In this document: positions 13,392 through 25,578 of the stretch, piece by piece
Layout: each line of letters starts with the position of its first letter
Numbering within the stretch: the first letter of the stretch is position 1
Source: Linnemannia elongata
Lineage: Eukaryota > Mortierellomycota > Mortierellomycetes > Mortierellales > Mortierellaceae
NCBI GenBank assembly: GCA_036320915.1
Contig: JAXBDG010000007.1
Coordinates: forward strand, 1,178,001 to 1,242,000
Direction of reading: 5' to 3'
Length of the DNA: 64,000 bases
Translations under genes and position numbers: made by a program
Notes under the pieces: model-generated
The model's database searches: none
What the model was told of the DNA's origin: nothing
Seen by the model: only the letters and a program-made list of their open reading frames with translations

Positions 13392-14733
13392 TTACTCCTT
13401 GAGCTTCTTGGAACCGCGGAGCAAACCAGTACGGCGGGCAGCAATAAGACCAGCCTTCTGACCGGGGACGGCATCGCGAGCGATGGTCGAGGCGTGACCA
13501 ATGTGCTGATGGTTTCCTCCTCCGTGGGGATGGTCGACGGGGTTCATAGCAACACCACGAGTCTTGGGCCAAGAGTTGCGCTTGACGCGGTACTTGTGGT
13601 AAGCACGACCGGCCTTCAAGAGGGGCTTGTCAATACGACCACCTCCAGCAACGATACCAACGGTGGCACGAGCGGTCGAGAAGACGACCTTCTTGGCACC
13701 GGAGGGGAGCTTGATGCGGGTCTTGCCATCATCGGTGTTGTGGCCGATGACGGTGGCGTAACCACCGGAGGTACGGGCGAGAGCACCACGGTCACCGACG
13801 GTCTCCTCGACGTTGCAGACAACGGTACCCTCGGGCATGGAACCCAAAGGAAGGACGTTACCGACGCTCAAGGCAGCCTTCTTACCGCAGTAGATGAACT
13901 GACCAGTGTAGGTACCCTCTGAAAATAATAGCATTGATGAAAATATAAAGCGAGGTCAGTTAATTGCGCTCAATATGCTTTCGTTCTTGTCTGATCATAA
14001 AGTGCAGAACACCTGAACTCACCAGTGGCGATGAAGGTCTCAGTGCGCATCTTGTATCTATAAGACGCAATTGAGTAGGCGAAGGTTGGAGGTGGCACAT
14101 GTTAGAACTGAGAGTTCCATGACAGTTTAGGAATAGCGGACGCTTATTGATTGGTGAAGTATTCCTGATAATGGCGCCGTGTAGGTCAAACGCTTTGAGG
14201 AATTGGCTGAGAACGTCGATTGATAACAGGTTAACTCGCAGTTGTCAATACTCCATGCTCGATGTTGGCGGAAGTGATAACCATGGAGTTGTGATGTTGT
14301 CCTCGTCGAAAGTTAGCTTAAGCCCATAACGACGACGAATTATACCGCTACCATGGACACCATTCCTACTGCACGCCTCTAGGTTAGTCCCTGTGTTGAT
14401 AATGTTGTTGGTGTCGATGTTGTGATTGTTGCTGCTGATTATACCCCTGCCTGACTGAAAAAAACTGCCCGGGCGTCAACGTCGACTGAGAGAGACAAAA
14501 CGGCAAAAGACAGGCGGTCGTCCGTATTACCTGTAGGGATCACGGAACTGGACCTTGGCGAGGGGGGCGCCACGACCGGGGTCGTGGATAACCTCCTTGA
14601 CGATTCCGCGAATGTAACCGGTACGCTCGGCGAAATCGAGGGAACGCAACTTGGCGGCACCCTTGCGCAGACGAGTGTGCGACTTGAAGATTCCTCCGGG
14701 ACCCTTACGCTGAGCACGAATGACACGACCCAT
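13392..14733 (-). CDS. RPL8: 60S ribosomal protein L8 (uL2; yeast L2)
   Basis: Exons (minus) 14733-14531, 14057-14023 and 13918-13392 encode 254 residues, close to the 257 of human L8. The start [11 protein letters not shown], the [13 protein letters not shown] block, YCGKKA, GNVLP.G.MPEGT and the peptidyl-transferase-proximal [18 protein letters not shown] segment are all present. The protein binds 23S-like rRNA at the peptidyl-transferase centre and the subunit bridge region of the large subunit. The middle exon is only 35 bases, and the frame is preserved at both junctions. The first intron (14530-14058, 473 bases) is long for this window. I looked for a C/D-box snoRNA in it and found no convincing box pair. 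The coding sequence is highly codon-biased, as expected for an abundant protein. Confidence 0.97.
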
Positions 14734-15694
14734 TTTCTAGTTGTGAAAAAGGATGGACGAAGGAGTTGGTTTAGCCCATGAAATCTTTGTTGTGGTCCTG
14801 ATGTGTGATGGGTCTAGGAGTCTAGATCATAGGTCTGACAGAAGATCCTGCTTAGTGTTGATCAGCCCTCCAAAGCCCCATCGTTGCTGAAGTAAAACGA
14901 CTCCTGAGTTCTCTCTTCATACGTGCAACCAGACAGTCAAAACTGTTCTGTTGAACAGACGAGACACTGCTGTCTGGAGGGATTCCTCTAGACTACACAA
15001 GGCTGGTGCGCCGGCTGGAGTTTGTTGAAGAAATTGATACGGTTGCACTGGTACGTTGGCGGTGAGGCAACTGAACAGGTCGATCCTGGACTCGGGATAC
15101 AGCAGCCTTCTGCTTTAGCAAACTCCTCCATCGAGGCGACGGTAGGATGTTGATGAACCTCGAAGACAAAAAAAAGTTGGTGATGGCTATCAGGAGTGCC
15201 GCTCAGACGAGCAATTCCTCCTGGATATGTGAATGTTGGTCCTGAATCCCGTAGCGATGGAGCCATGGAGGCTAGTTGTTGGTCCCGAATGGCGATGGAT
15301 GGTATATAGCTGGATGGATATGGATGACCCCACGGATGGATCTCGGTCCTTTACTCACAACTATAAAAAATCGTGGAAAGAGAAGGGTCGAAATTCTCCC
15401 GTTTCAGCGCCGTAATAAGCCCGCCGCTTGACAAGTGTGAAATGCATTTGTGTCACGTGAATCATCAGATCTACTCAGACAGTCTCTTCCTTGGCTGAAG
15501 AAACGACCTTCAAACACTGTTTGATCTGGCAAAAGAACGCGACATATGCACTTGTATCATTGGCAACAGTATGCTCATGTATTGTTTGCACTTTTGAATG
15601 GGGGTAATTTTTAGTACATTCTCATTCTATCTTAGCTCTCCACTTCCCCACCACCACCTCGCCCGTTATTAAAAAAAAGAAAACAATCTTCTTT
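14734..15694. other. Spacer between uL2 and eIF3f genes
   Basis: About 960 bases holding the promoter of the ribosomal protein gene and the 3' region of the eIF3f gene. Short unlinked reading frames occur but none shows family similarity or a supported splice structure. Confidence 0.5.
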
Positions 15695-17277
15695 TTACAT
15701 CAACTTCTCCAGTCTCTTTGCAACGGCCAACTGGGTTCTCGTCATGTTGGCCAAGTAGATGACCATCAAGAGATCCTGAAGGTGAGAGTTAAACATCTTC
15801 TCGAACTCGGCAGCATCGACCTTAGGGACAACGCTGACGGTGTCCATCAAGTAGCGGCCGACAGTGTTGTTGGCGGGGATGGTTCCTGTAAGGACAGAGT
15901 CGACATATTCCGAGACACGCTCCAACATCTTCTGCACCTCAATCACAGACTGCTCCAAGTTATCCATATCCGACAACAATGAGGTTGATCCGCTCTCGGT
16001 GCTCTTGGCGTTGGCAAGGAGTTCGACTAGCAATTGTTCACAAGTCAGCTGTCATGTTAGTACCATGCCGATTTCTGCTAAATGTTTCTCTGGGCGATAT
16101 GAAAACGGTCGCCGATATAGCACACTGTCGGCACAATTGCTCTCTGTCCTTGATCCTCTCAACTTACGTCCAGCTCTCTCGGCCTTGAAGTACTTGACAT
16201 CGCAGGGGATGGGAATGAACATGCAGTTGTCAGCCTTGGATGTGATACCGACAGGGGCAGAGATGTAGGTCTTAACGCCCAAACGCTCGTTGGTCAAGGC
16301 AGTGTCCATGGTCAAGTGGACGGCGGGGAAAGAGGAAACCTCCTTCTGGTAGAAATCGTGAATCAAGGCAGAGTACGAGTTGAGAGCGGCACCAGTGGCG
16401 TACCTAACGTCGTTTCGTAATACGTCAAGCGCCGGTCCATGATCAGCACAATTGAAATGAATCACACTGGGCTCTTAAGGTACAATAGTCAGGTATCAAT
16501 GAGGAGCTACTACTCACCATCCAACAATGACCTCCTTGGGGTTGACCTGCTTGTGGAGCTCGAACATGGTGCGGTGGTACTCCATATCAACCTCAACCTA
16601 TGCAATAAACAGAGAAGGAATAAGAATCGATATCCTGTCAGCAAGATATCGTCGCATGTGATTGATACACCAATTGGCTTTTTGCTGCGGCCAGTCTGTG
16701 TCATTGTTCCAGCATGACTCCTGGTACGCCTCTATTCTAATTCACTCCATTAAAGAGCCTTGAGATCCAATAGGCTGAAATTGCCAATGTTGTGTTCCTT
16801 CGACGACTAAAGTCAGTGTCCAAAAAGTGTTGCTGATAGGATTATCAGGGCAGGAGATGTACAGGGGTATTTGCTGGCGAGATACTGTAGTCAGGGACAA
16901 AGAGGGGAAATGCTCCCCTTGTCGTATGCGTTCTCCTGCCGCATGCGTTCTCCTGTCGTATGCTCTGGTTTGTTGCTGTTGCTGTTGTTGTTTTGGTTTT
17001 TTTTTACCTGGTCCTCGGTCTCAAGATGGGGGACGGGGTAGCATCCCTTGATTTCGACCTCAGAGCCATCCTCGCTGCGAACACCCAAGAGGGTACCGAT
17101 GACTCTGTCCTGACCAGCGTTGCGGCGCAAGTAGTGATCGAGGATGCTGAAGAACACCAGGGGGTTGACGCTGGTGGAGAAAGCTCTGGGCTGGGCCAAG
17201 CTAGGGGGAGCGGTGGCGCTGGCGGCAGTGTGCACGGCGGGGAGAGCCAAGTGCAGGGTCGAGGAGTTGTCCATCAT
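15695..17277 (-). CDS. Translation initiation factor eIF3 subunit F
   Basis: Exons (minus) 17277-17008, 16597-16518, 16403-16168 and 16026-15695 encode 305 residues. The N-terminal half is an MPN domain (about 35-165) beginning VNPLVFFSILDHYLRR and containing RVIGTLLG and NPKEVIVGWYATG. The metalloprotease His-x-His signature is absent, as is normal for eIF3f, an MPN-minus structural subunit of the eIF3 octamer. The C-terminal half has the helical segment shared by MPN subunits (NTVGRYLMDTVSVVPKVD, and a final MTRTQLAVAKRLEKLM). The protein is shorter than human eIF3f because it lacks that protein's Pro/Ala-rich N-terminal extension. The start is a double Met at 17,277/17,274. The first intron contains a small tandem repeat. 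Confidence 0.95.
16921..16969. repeat. 17-bp imperfect tandem repeat (about 2.8 copies) in an eIF3f intron
   Basis: Two 17-base units at 16921-16937 and 16938-16954 differ at two positions, followed by a diverging third unit. They lie in the first intron of the eIF3f gene and do not touch its splice sites. Confidence 0.8.
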
Positions 17278-17565
17278 TGTGATCGAGAGGAGTGAGGATT
17301 GATGCCAATTACGGCCAAATCAGCCATACATAATAAAAAAATAACCAAGCAGAGATCTCAACACAAAAAAAACAAAGGTCACGCGAATATGTTGTCTACG
17401 GTGACGTATCAAATGCGCCCGTTGTCCTCAATCTGATAAATGTAGGTTTCTTTACTAATTGACTATACACACACGTTGCTATCGTACAAGAACTATGAAG
17501 CACTTTTGGAGAATAAAAAGACAAGGGGAGGGGAGAAGAAGGAAGAAAACGGAAGCGAAAACAAA
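17278..17565. other. Short spacer, eIF3f promoter and mitoferrin 3' end
   Basis: Only 288 bases separate the eIF3f start from the mitoferrin stop, the tightest spacing in the window. The eIF3f promoter must lie here or overlap the neighbour's 3' end. Confidence 0.5.
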
Positions 17566-19578
17566 TTAAGCGAGGATGGGCTGCTTGTCGAGGGCGTCAC
17601 GGGTAAAGAACCACTTTCCGTACTCGTACACACTCCAGCAGATAGCAGTCGAGGGCATATGGCTCAGGACACGGGGCTGGAGACCCTTGGCAAAGCCAGC
17701 AAGGCCCTGGCGTTGGTAGATGATTCTCCATGCCTCGACCAAGCCGCTGCAGTTTCTTATCCTTACATCCTTTGATTCGCCACGGGTCTGAAGGAGGGTC
17801 TTGGCAACGTCCAGGGGGGTAGTGGCAGCGGCGGCAGCGGCACCGGCGACACCTCCTGCCATGATATGGGTCATGGGGTCGTAATTTCCTGTGGGGTTGA
17901 GGACCTTGCGGAGGTATTCGTAGGTGGCGATTTCGATGGATTTGAAGGGGATGGTCATGGTGAGGGTGGTGGGGTAGGAGATGTAGAAGGCACGAAGACC
18001 CTCGGTTCTGTAGACCTTGGATGCACAGTCCATGACGCTCCTGTAAACGGATCCGTGGACCTGCATTCTCTGCTTGATCACGTCAAATGGGTTCATCAGA
18101 GCATCGTGTGCGGTAGTAGCACAGGCACCGGCAGCAGCTATTTACAAGTCATATTATTTTGAGTCAAGGGTTAGTCGATTGCTGTTGTTACTATTTGAGA
18201 TTTGAGAGCACACAAGGTTTTGTTTGTTTGTGTCCGCATGTTTGGTTGCCTGTTGTTCACTTTGTGCGATCGACTTTATCGCACTCTTCCCGCCCCACCC
18301 TCCCCTCTCTTCCAGTAGAGAACACTCCCTCTTTTTCTATCCTTCTCTCACTGCCTGCATGGTATGCCAGCCATGGGAGCCCTTCTTTATTTCTCCTCTT
18401 TTTTCCTTTCTTGATCGAGATTATCATATCATGCATTTTCACACTCCCCATTTTCCCGTGCTATAACCCAGTCATCATAGCCAGGCCCGGCCATGACAAC
18501 CAACCCCAGCGCCACTCTGTTTGTTTTCTTTCTCTTTTCCCTGCTCCCCCTCATGTTGTTCGACCCAACCGCATTTTGTTCTACTGTGCATGTTGTGGTT
18601 GTTTACCTGCTGCAACGGGGTGGTGACCGGCTGCGTTTCCGCCAAAGGACTCCTTGGCATATTCGTATGTGGCAAAGTAAAGGGCATGGGCCGGGCCAGC
18701 ACCCATGATCACCGAGTTGACTCCCCTCCACAAGGTCCTGGCACCTTCAGTCGTCGAGATTCTTGAGGCAGCGTTGAAGACACCGCTGTACATGGCCTGA
18801 GGCGTAGGAGCCAAAATCTGCATACGAGTCTATTGAAGAGAGTGCGAGAGTGTCAGAAAGAAAGGGTCTCAGGGGTGGGGGAGACATGTTTTGTTCGCTG
18901 AGAGTGATGTAAAAGAAAATAGGGAGGAAGGAAAACGACAAAAAGGTTGCTGGCTGGCTGCCTGTAGGTCGGTTGGTCTGGGGTTTGTTTGTTTGTTGTT
19001 GCTTTTTTTTTTTTTTTTTTTTGCTTTTTCGCTGCTGTTCAGTTCCGACTTGTGCTGTTGGTTGATCCTGATCACACTCGTTTTGAATCTGTCCTGCACT
19101 GATCCAGTCTGTATGTCGGTCCTGAGATTCAAAGTAAATCACCCTGTCCTGGCAGTTAATCACTCGCTCATTCACACCTCTCACTTCTTATCAAAGTTGT
19201 CAGTTTCGCTGCATATCACTCGCAAGGAGGCAGATAAGTGTGAAATAACAGGCTTTGCTTTGAGTTGGTGGGGCAGGCCGACAGACTGGCCGGTGATATG
19301 ATCGGTGGTCGAGGCGGTGGTGGTTGCTGCATGCCTTGCTTTGTTCTCTCTCTCTCTCCCCCAATTTATCACGGTCATGAAGGAGAGTACAAAAACAAGT
19401 GTACAAGAAAGAAAGAAAGAGAAAAGGCCAAGAGTCGTATGTTTACCTTGATCGAGTCAACGGGGTACATGACGGCGTGTTCGGCGACACCGGCAAAGGC
19501 ACCGGCGAGCAGGCAGGCGGTGAGAGAGGCGTTCTCGGGCAGGGCCTCGTAATCGTAGTCAACCTCGGCTTGAGTCAT
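17566..19578 (-). CDS. Mitochondrial carrier, mitoferrin (MRS3/MRS4-like) iron importer
   Basis: Exons (minus) 19578-19447, 18829-18607 and 18137-17566 encode 308 residues. There are three carrier repeats, each with the PxD/ExxK signature: PVDSIK at the end of exon 1, PFDVIKQRMQ in repeat 2 and PLDVAKTL in repeat 3. The MNPFDVIKQRMQ motif, GPAHALYFATYE and the C-terminal TAICWSVYEYGKW place it with Mrs3/Mrs4/mitoferrin rather than other SLC25 branches. These proteins import ferrous iron across the inner membrane for heme and Fe-S cluster synthesis. Introns of 617 and 469 bases split the gene after helix 1 and between repeats 1 and 2. Repeat 3 contains ESKDVRIRNCSG, which reads in frame although it superficially resembles a tiny intron. 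Confidence 0.95.
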
Positions 19579-22500
19579 TCTTGTGTATGTGTATGTATGT
19601 GTGTTGGTGGAGAAGGAGAGTGGGGTAGTGAGACAAAAATGCAAGGGTGCGCTGTGTGCGTAGTGGTTCTTGTTATTGGTATTGGTGCTGTTGTTGTTTG
19701 TTGGAGGAAAGTCGAGTTGGTAGTGCGGCGTGGGTGATTAGGGGGGGGTATCTGTGCAGTAACGCGACTTGGAGACTTGAGGAGTGAAGAAGAAGGAAAG
19801 GAAAGAAGGAAAGAAGAGAAAAAGGGAAGAGAGGGAAAGAAAAAGAAAAGAAAAGGAGATGAAGAGCGGAATAAAATGGAAATTGATTAGTCTCAGAGTC
19901 TTTCTTGTTTGGTCGTTATCGTATCTGTGGTCATGGTAGGGCATCAGATAAGCGAATGAAAACGTGTCTCTCTCTGTCCCCCTGTCAACTACAATTGACT
20001 GTCTGTTCTCTCGTTCTCGCTTCTGATTCCCCCTCCCCTCTCTTCCTCCATACACCCCACCCACCCACCCTGTCGTCAAAGAGAACCCGTTTTTTTTTTT
20101 TTTTTTTATCGTTTTCTTTTGAACTCAAAATAACATTGGTTGGATTGTTGGAGGGTGAAGGTGACTCTTTTCTCTCATCAATCATATCGTCTGAAGAGAA
20201 AGTGAAGTGAGCACAAACAACAAAAACCATAAAAAACAATATTTCCTTACGGCTATCCCTGTCCCCTCTCCCCTCCCTCTCTCTTCACATGGGTGAAATA
20301 GGAACAAGCCCTTCTTTCACTACGCTCGCTCCCCACTTCTCATCAAAAAAAAAAAAAAAAAAAATAATAATAATACGCGCACACCACCCCCCGTCATCAA
20401 AAGTAGGATAAAATACCACCCGAGAGAGAGAGGCACTAAAAGCAATCCCGATCATCACCGGTTCCTTCCCCTCTTCCTCCATATTCTCGTTAATACTTCC
20501 CCTTCTTCATTGCACCCTGGCACCCCATCCCTGCTCTCCACCTGGGGTTCAAAAAAAGAATGACAAAGAAAAGAATAACAAAGGAAAAGCGGACTGCGCA
20601 AGCGGAGACCCATTTGCCTGTCTTTTCATCACTCCTAACTAAGAAGGAGCTATTTGTAGGTTGAGAAATGCGAAAAAGAAAGTCGATCGCCATGTGCTGG
20701 CCTTTTCTCTCTCTTTGTTTTTTTTATGTCCCGCTTCCCATTCTACCCCCGCACGAATAAAAATCCAGGGACCGATGCTCAATTCAATTGGGGGAAGTGG
20801 ATCCAAGGCAGGGAAAAGAGAGATGAGACCACAACAAGAAACAGAAACTAAATGGTGACGCACGGAAAGAACGAACAATAAACGTCGTCTTCTCGATTGG
20901 ATTCGAGAACAGAAGTGGACCAAACTTCAAAGACAGAAGCAGAGGTGGAAACAATGACGGACACGACTTCTTTCGACGTTCATTCCGTGATCATGATCTT
21001 TCATACTCTCTCTTTCTCTTTTGACCGTAAAAAGGGAAGAGTAAACCATAGAGGTAGGGCAGAGATCCTCTGCGAAGCGGAAGGAAAAGTGACAGCTCTT
21101 TTCATCGTGGATCAGCAACGATAAAGAGAAGGAAGAATCAAGGTTCATGTCTAATGGCGCATGACGACAAGTGGCGGCATAGTATACCTTATTTTGTGGT
21201 GGTTGTAGGTGGTGATAGTGGGAGTGGATAAGATATGAACGAGGATATGAACAGCAGTGTGAAAAGAGTCTTTGTGGTAGAAGGAGAAGAGAATGAACGA
21301 AGGGATGAGTATGTATATGTGCTTTAGAGAAGAATGGATGGGGGTGACAACGTGGGATCGTATGGAACTAACGAGGGAAGTGGAGGACAGTGGGTATGAG
21401 AGATGGACGAACGATTGGGTGAAGAGAGAGAGAAAAAGAGAGAGAGAAAACAAAAAAAAAAAGTGGGAAAGGGGATACTCTTATCAGATTTTCTTTCTTC
21501 TTTCTTCTTTCTTTGAGTCGAAAAGGAACCAAAGGGAGAGATGGATGTTGTTGAGTAACGAGTGTCGCCTTGGGCGTTGTTGTTTACCTTTTCCCCTCTC
21601 CTTTTTTTTTTTTTTGTGCGCTTTGCGCTTTGTTTGTATTTCCTTAATGTTAGCGCAGTATTTGCACAGTTGAAGAAGTTATCAGATGAAAGCAGTCATA
21701 GACATTTTTTCAATCTGATAACTCTATCTGTTCTTGATATGGATACGAAATCACACAAAACAGGATCGGGTGGCCACGGGCGCAACCCTTAGCAGAGTAG
21801 TACGCCATCAAAGGCAACCATCCCTCACACGCTCACTCCCTCTCATCACTCACAACACGCACACATCTACCCGACCCAACATGCCCTAGCTACAGTAGAG
21901 CCTAGAGGAAGTGAGGAAAAAAGAGCGTAGCCGTTGCCTAGGAAGAGCCTGTGACAGAGGAGGATACACAACACATTCGAGTCATGATCATGGGCTATGA
22001 GATGGGCAAATCGTTTGTCCGGCTGGACCCCTTTTGGTATACACATTTTTCAACACCTTCGAACTCATTATCCACAGTAATCACATAATGATCAATGAGC
22101 AAAGAGAAAAAGAGTTATCAGATCCTTTTTTTTTCTCACTCTTCAGCGGGGACTCAAAACAAGCCTTTCTTCTTTTTTTTCTCTCTCTCCTTACGCTTCC
22201 TTCCTTTCGTTCTAACTTTCTCTCGTGGCACTAGACTCCCAGGATTCAAGGAACATGCTCCGCTCTCTCCCTTCCCCTCTTTCGCACAGTTGTATTCCTC
22301 TCTTTCCTTTTTATTCCTCCCACTCTATCCCAACGCTGTCCTACTTCCTTCTCCCTTCCTTTCTTCCTCCGCTATTTTTTTATTTCTCTTTCTCCCATTT
22401 CCATCGGAACTGAACAAGACTGATTACTTGAATTGAATAGGCAATGGATAAATGAAGTAGTATTATTACTGTTTGTTTGTTTGTTTGTTTTGCGTGAGTT

Positions 22501-22617
22501 CTATTCAGTGTAGCTGTTGTTACATAAGACGACATCCTCTGTCGTGTCTTCTACCCTGCCATATCCTCTCATCCTCCTCCCCTACCCTCCCTCCTCGCGA
22601 CAAACTAGGCCATCCCC
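19579..22617. other. 3-kb region without a supported gene
   Basis: This region lies upstream of the mitoferrin start and downstream of the DUF229 gene. It is low complexity: G/A-rich near 19,780-19,870, a T run at about 20,090-20,108, an A run at about 20,345-20,363, GA-rich sequence near 21,280-21,460 and T/C-rich sequence near 22,120-22,400. Reading frames are short and repetitive. A non-coding transcript cannot be excluded, but nothing in the sequence argues for one. Confidence 0.5.
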
Positions 22618-25578
22618 CTACTTGCAATGGCAATACTCCTCAGGAACCTTAGCTTGCTCACAAGTCCTCGCAGGATCCAATTCCTCATCAAACAAAGTCC
22701 CCTTCCTCCACGCTCCACCATCAACCTCCTCGCCATCATCGTCTCCATATTCGGGCATTCGGCCCGAGGCAAGCATCTTGAGGGTCGCATGGATCTCGTA
22801 TCCGGTGATGAGCGATTGTTGGTTGTGCGCCAGTCCGCGCGCGAGACTCGGGTAGTTCTTTGTGATGAGTGGGGGTAGGATTACGGAGAGATATGGGTTC
22901 CTATTTGTTGTTGTTGTTTGTTGTTGTTGTTGTTTTTGGGTGTGAGTTGGATGGGTGATTGGTTGGTTGGTTGGTTGAGTAGGGTGGGCGGGGGGACGGG
23001 GAGTGGGAGTTCAGCGGAGAGGAAGGAGGAAGAGGCGAAAAACAAAAAAGTGGAGCATGAGTAAACCACGTGATGACTCTAGAGAACCATTAAAAACACG
23101 CCTTTGACCTATCCTCCACGCAAAATATAAACGACCATGTAGTACTTACATGTGCTCGATACGACCGCTGGGGGTGAACATAAAGTTGATACCCATGTGG
23201 AGTCCATGATCCGCCATCATAAAAACAATCGTGTTCTCTAGTGATCCATCCTCCTCCATGCCTATTTGATTTTTTTGAAAAAAATGTAAAAAGTGTATTT
23301 TGGCTGTATTAGTTGGGCTGGGGGGCTTTTTTTTCTTTCTTGGCAGGAATGTTTCATGGAAATTATTCTCCCCATCAAAGCCTCCCATCGACAACGATGA
23401 TCAACCTTATACAACGCAACAGCTAAACTGAAACAAGGATCCACAAGGTACAACAAGAGCACACAAGACACCAAAGGTTACAAAAATAGAAATCCACAGC
23501 CATGCTTGTATTAATGTACCTTTCAGGAACTTGGCAAGATCGTTATCGACCGTCAGTAGAACCTCACCCGTGCCTTCGTGGCCTTCGATAAACGACCCCA
23601 TCTGGAACCAGGGTTGATCAGGGTACGCCTTCCGGAACTGGTTCATGTAGTCGAACGCATAGGTGTGAACGTTCGATCCATGCATGCACCGGGCAACAAT
23701 CGAGTAAGGCCCCGCAAAGTTTGAGAACGGGTTGCCCTCGAGCGCGTAATAAGGTGGAAGACAGAAAGGCGCCTGAAGCTCATGGTCAAAGTACTGTGAA
23801 GACTCGCGTCCTGTGTACTGTGTCGACCAGTCCTCACAGTTATCCTCGACTCGAGAAGTAATGTAACCGGCTTCGTGAAAGTCCTTCCAGATGGGTGGTG
23901 CTGCTGGGTCCTGGCGGTCGGGGGTGTTGGTATAGACGACGCGCGAGTTGGCGTCAGTGTTGAACCCCACGGCATGGTAGCGGAAGAACTCATGCAATTG
24001 AGGTCCGCCCTGGGCTGACTTGTCGAGACTGGCGACCACGGCGGCTGTCTTGGCGAGCTTGCGATAAAACTGTCGTCTGGCGACTGCGTCCATGAACAAA
24101 ACCATCACATTGGGCTTTCTAGGCTTTTTTCCTGCTGGTTTGGTTGAGTCAATGTTGGTAGTACCATTGTCGTTGTAGTCGGTAGTAGGGCTGTCACCAT
24201 GCAGAATGTCGACTAACTTCTGTTCCTCCTCCGTAGCTTTAGTAGTAGTCTCCTCCTGTTCCTGGCGGGCCTTGGCAACAGCCCTCACTCTATCCAGAGC
24301 CTCATCATGCCGAGTAACTCGAATCAGAATTTTGGAGACGTCCTGTTCACAATTGGCGACGATCGACTCGACTCCCTCGACATCGACATGGACAGGCTCG
24401 GTGTAGGTCCTGCGAATGATACGCTCGTTGATCTTTTTGTTATAGGTGTGCATGATTTTGTCAGCCGCCGACCAGGATCGGGTGTCGGGTAAAATGTCGT
24501 ATGTCGGTTGTTGGTCGGAGTCCTTGAAAGCTCTGTTGAGACAGCGAATGGTGAGGATGCCGTCATATGTCCATTCGGCCTCGATTCCAGTGACCGCCGG
24601 GCACGAAAGCTGGCCGGTCCAAAAGTTCTGGACATAGTTGGGCAACAAGTCGACAACTGGAACATTAGCCCCTTGCCACTCGCAAAGCTCCTTTCCTGCC
24701 TGGCTGCCGTGGACCAAGTGGGCGCCATTGGCTCCTTGACCCCAGATCGAGTGATAGTACATCAGCATCATGGTCGTCAGGAGAGCGGTACCGATGACGC
24801 TGAATGTCATCAGTCTGTGGAACTTGGCGGTGGTCATCTTGCGCTGGCAGAGGAGAATCGACTGGATCAAGCCGTTGAGAGGAACCGCAATGACCAAGAA
24901 GACCAGCATATTGTAAGCACCGTGAGTTTCAAACGATTCGCCGTCGTCCCACTTCTTCAGGGCGAGGAGGGTGATGGACATTCCGGTATAGAGACAGCCC
25001 GCAAAGACAGACGACATGGGTGTGAGGGCGATCAAGGTCATGGCAAACGTCAGACAGAGGACCGACAGGACCAAGTTAACTCCGAGCATCGACAGATGGT
25101 CCTTGACCCATTCGATATCTCCTCCTGCGAGGGCCTCGAGATAGAACCAGGAGAACAGGGAAATTAAGATGAGGATGACAAGGATCCGGATAGAGACAAC
25201 TGTCTTTGTAGGTGTGCTGTTATTGTTGTTGTTTTTTCGAGAGTTGAAGGAGGGTGAGAATCGACCTTCCTTTGAGACCGAGGTGGGCAAGAGGGAGCTG
25301 GAAGCCGAGTTATTGTTCTCTTTGTAATAGCCTTTATCGTTGCCATCGTCAAAGTCGTTATCGTTCATGATGGTGTCTTGGCTGGAGTCCCGCTGGTGAT
25401 GCGCCCCCCTTCTCCAGGAGGTTGTCGAGTTTGGACTAGACTCCAGGTCCGAGTGATGGATGTTGTAGGCCGTTGAGGCTGATGATGGAGAGACGGAGGG
25501 AGAGTTGTTGGAGGCGGGTTGAGGAGGGGAGGTAGGCCTTTGACTGGCAGGGGTAGGAGGGGACCTGCTTCTCTCCAT
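22618..25578 (-). CDS. DUF229 family (alkaline phosphatase superfamily) protein with N-terminal membrane domain
   Basis: Exons (minus) 25578-23520, 23261-23150 and 22900-22618 encode 817 residues. After a Ser/Pro/Asn-rich cytosolic tail (1-145), four or five hydrophobic segments follow between about 148 and 290 (for example VVSIRILVILILISLFSWFY and YNMLVFLVIAVPLNGLIQSI). The DUF229 catalytic-type domain starts near residue 495: NVMVLFMDAVARRQFYRKL..KT carries the first metal Asp and a candidate nucleophilic Thr. MMADHGLHMG, in exon 2, is the Asp-His-Gly metal motif. The remainder resembles the conserved EHMNPYLSVILPP end of the domain, assembled across the last splice. The fold groups with sulfatases and phosphoethanolamine transferases. 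The substrate is unknown. A role in modifying lipids or glycans at an endomembrane is only inferred. Confidence 0.88.

Noticed and set aside
14058..14530. Possible snoRNA in the long RPL8 intron
   Set aside because: Ribosomal protein introns often host snoRNAs, but no C box/D box pair was found on the sense strand, and I could not establish an H/ACA fold by eye.
20897..21124. 75-codon frame in the 3-kb gene-free region
   Set aside because: Isolated, short, no similarity, and surrounded by low-complexity sequence.
24508..25167. 219-codon frame antisense to the DUF229 gene
   Set aside because: It lies entirely opposite the membrane domain exon and has no recognisable features.
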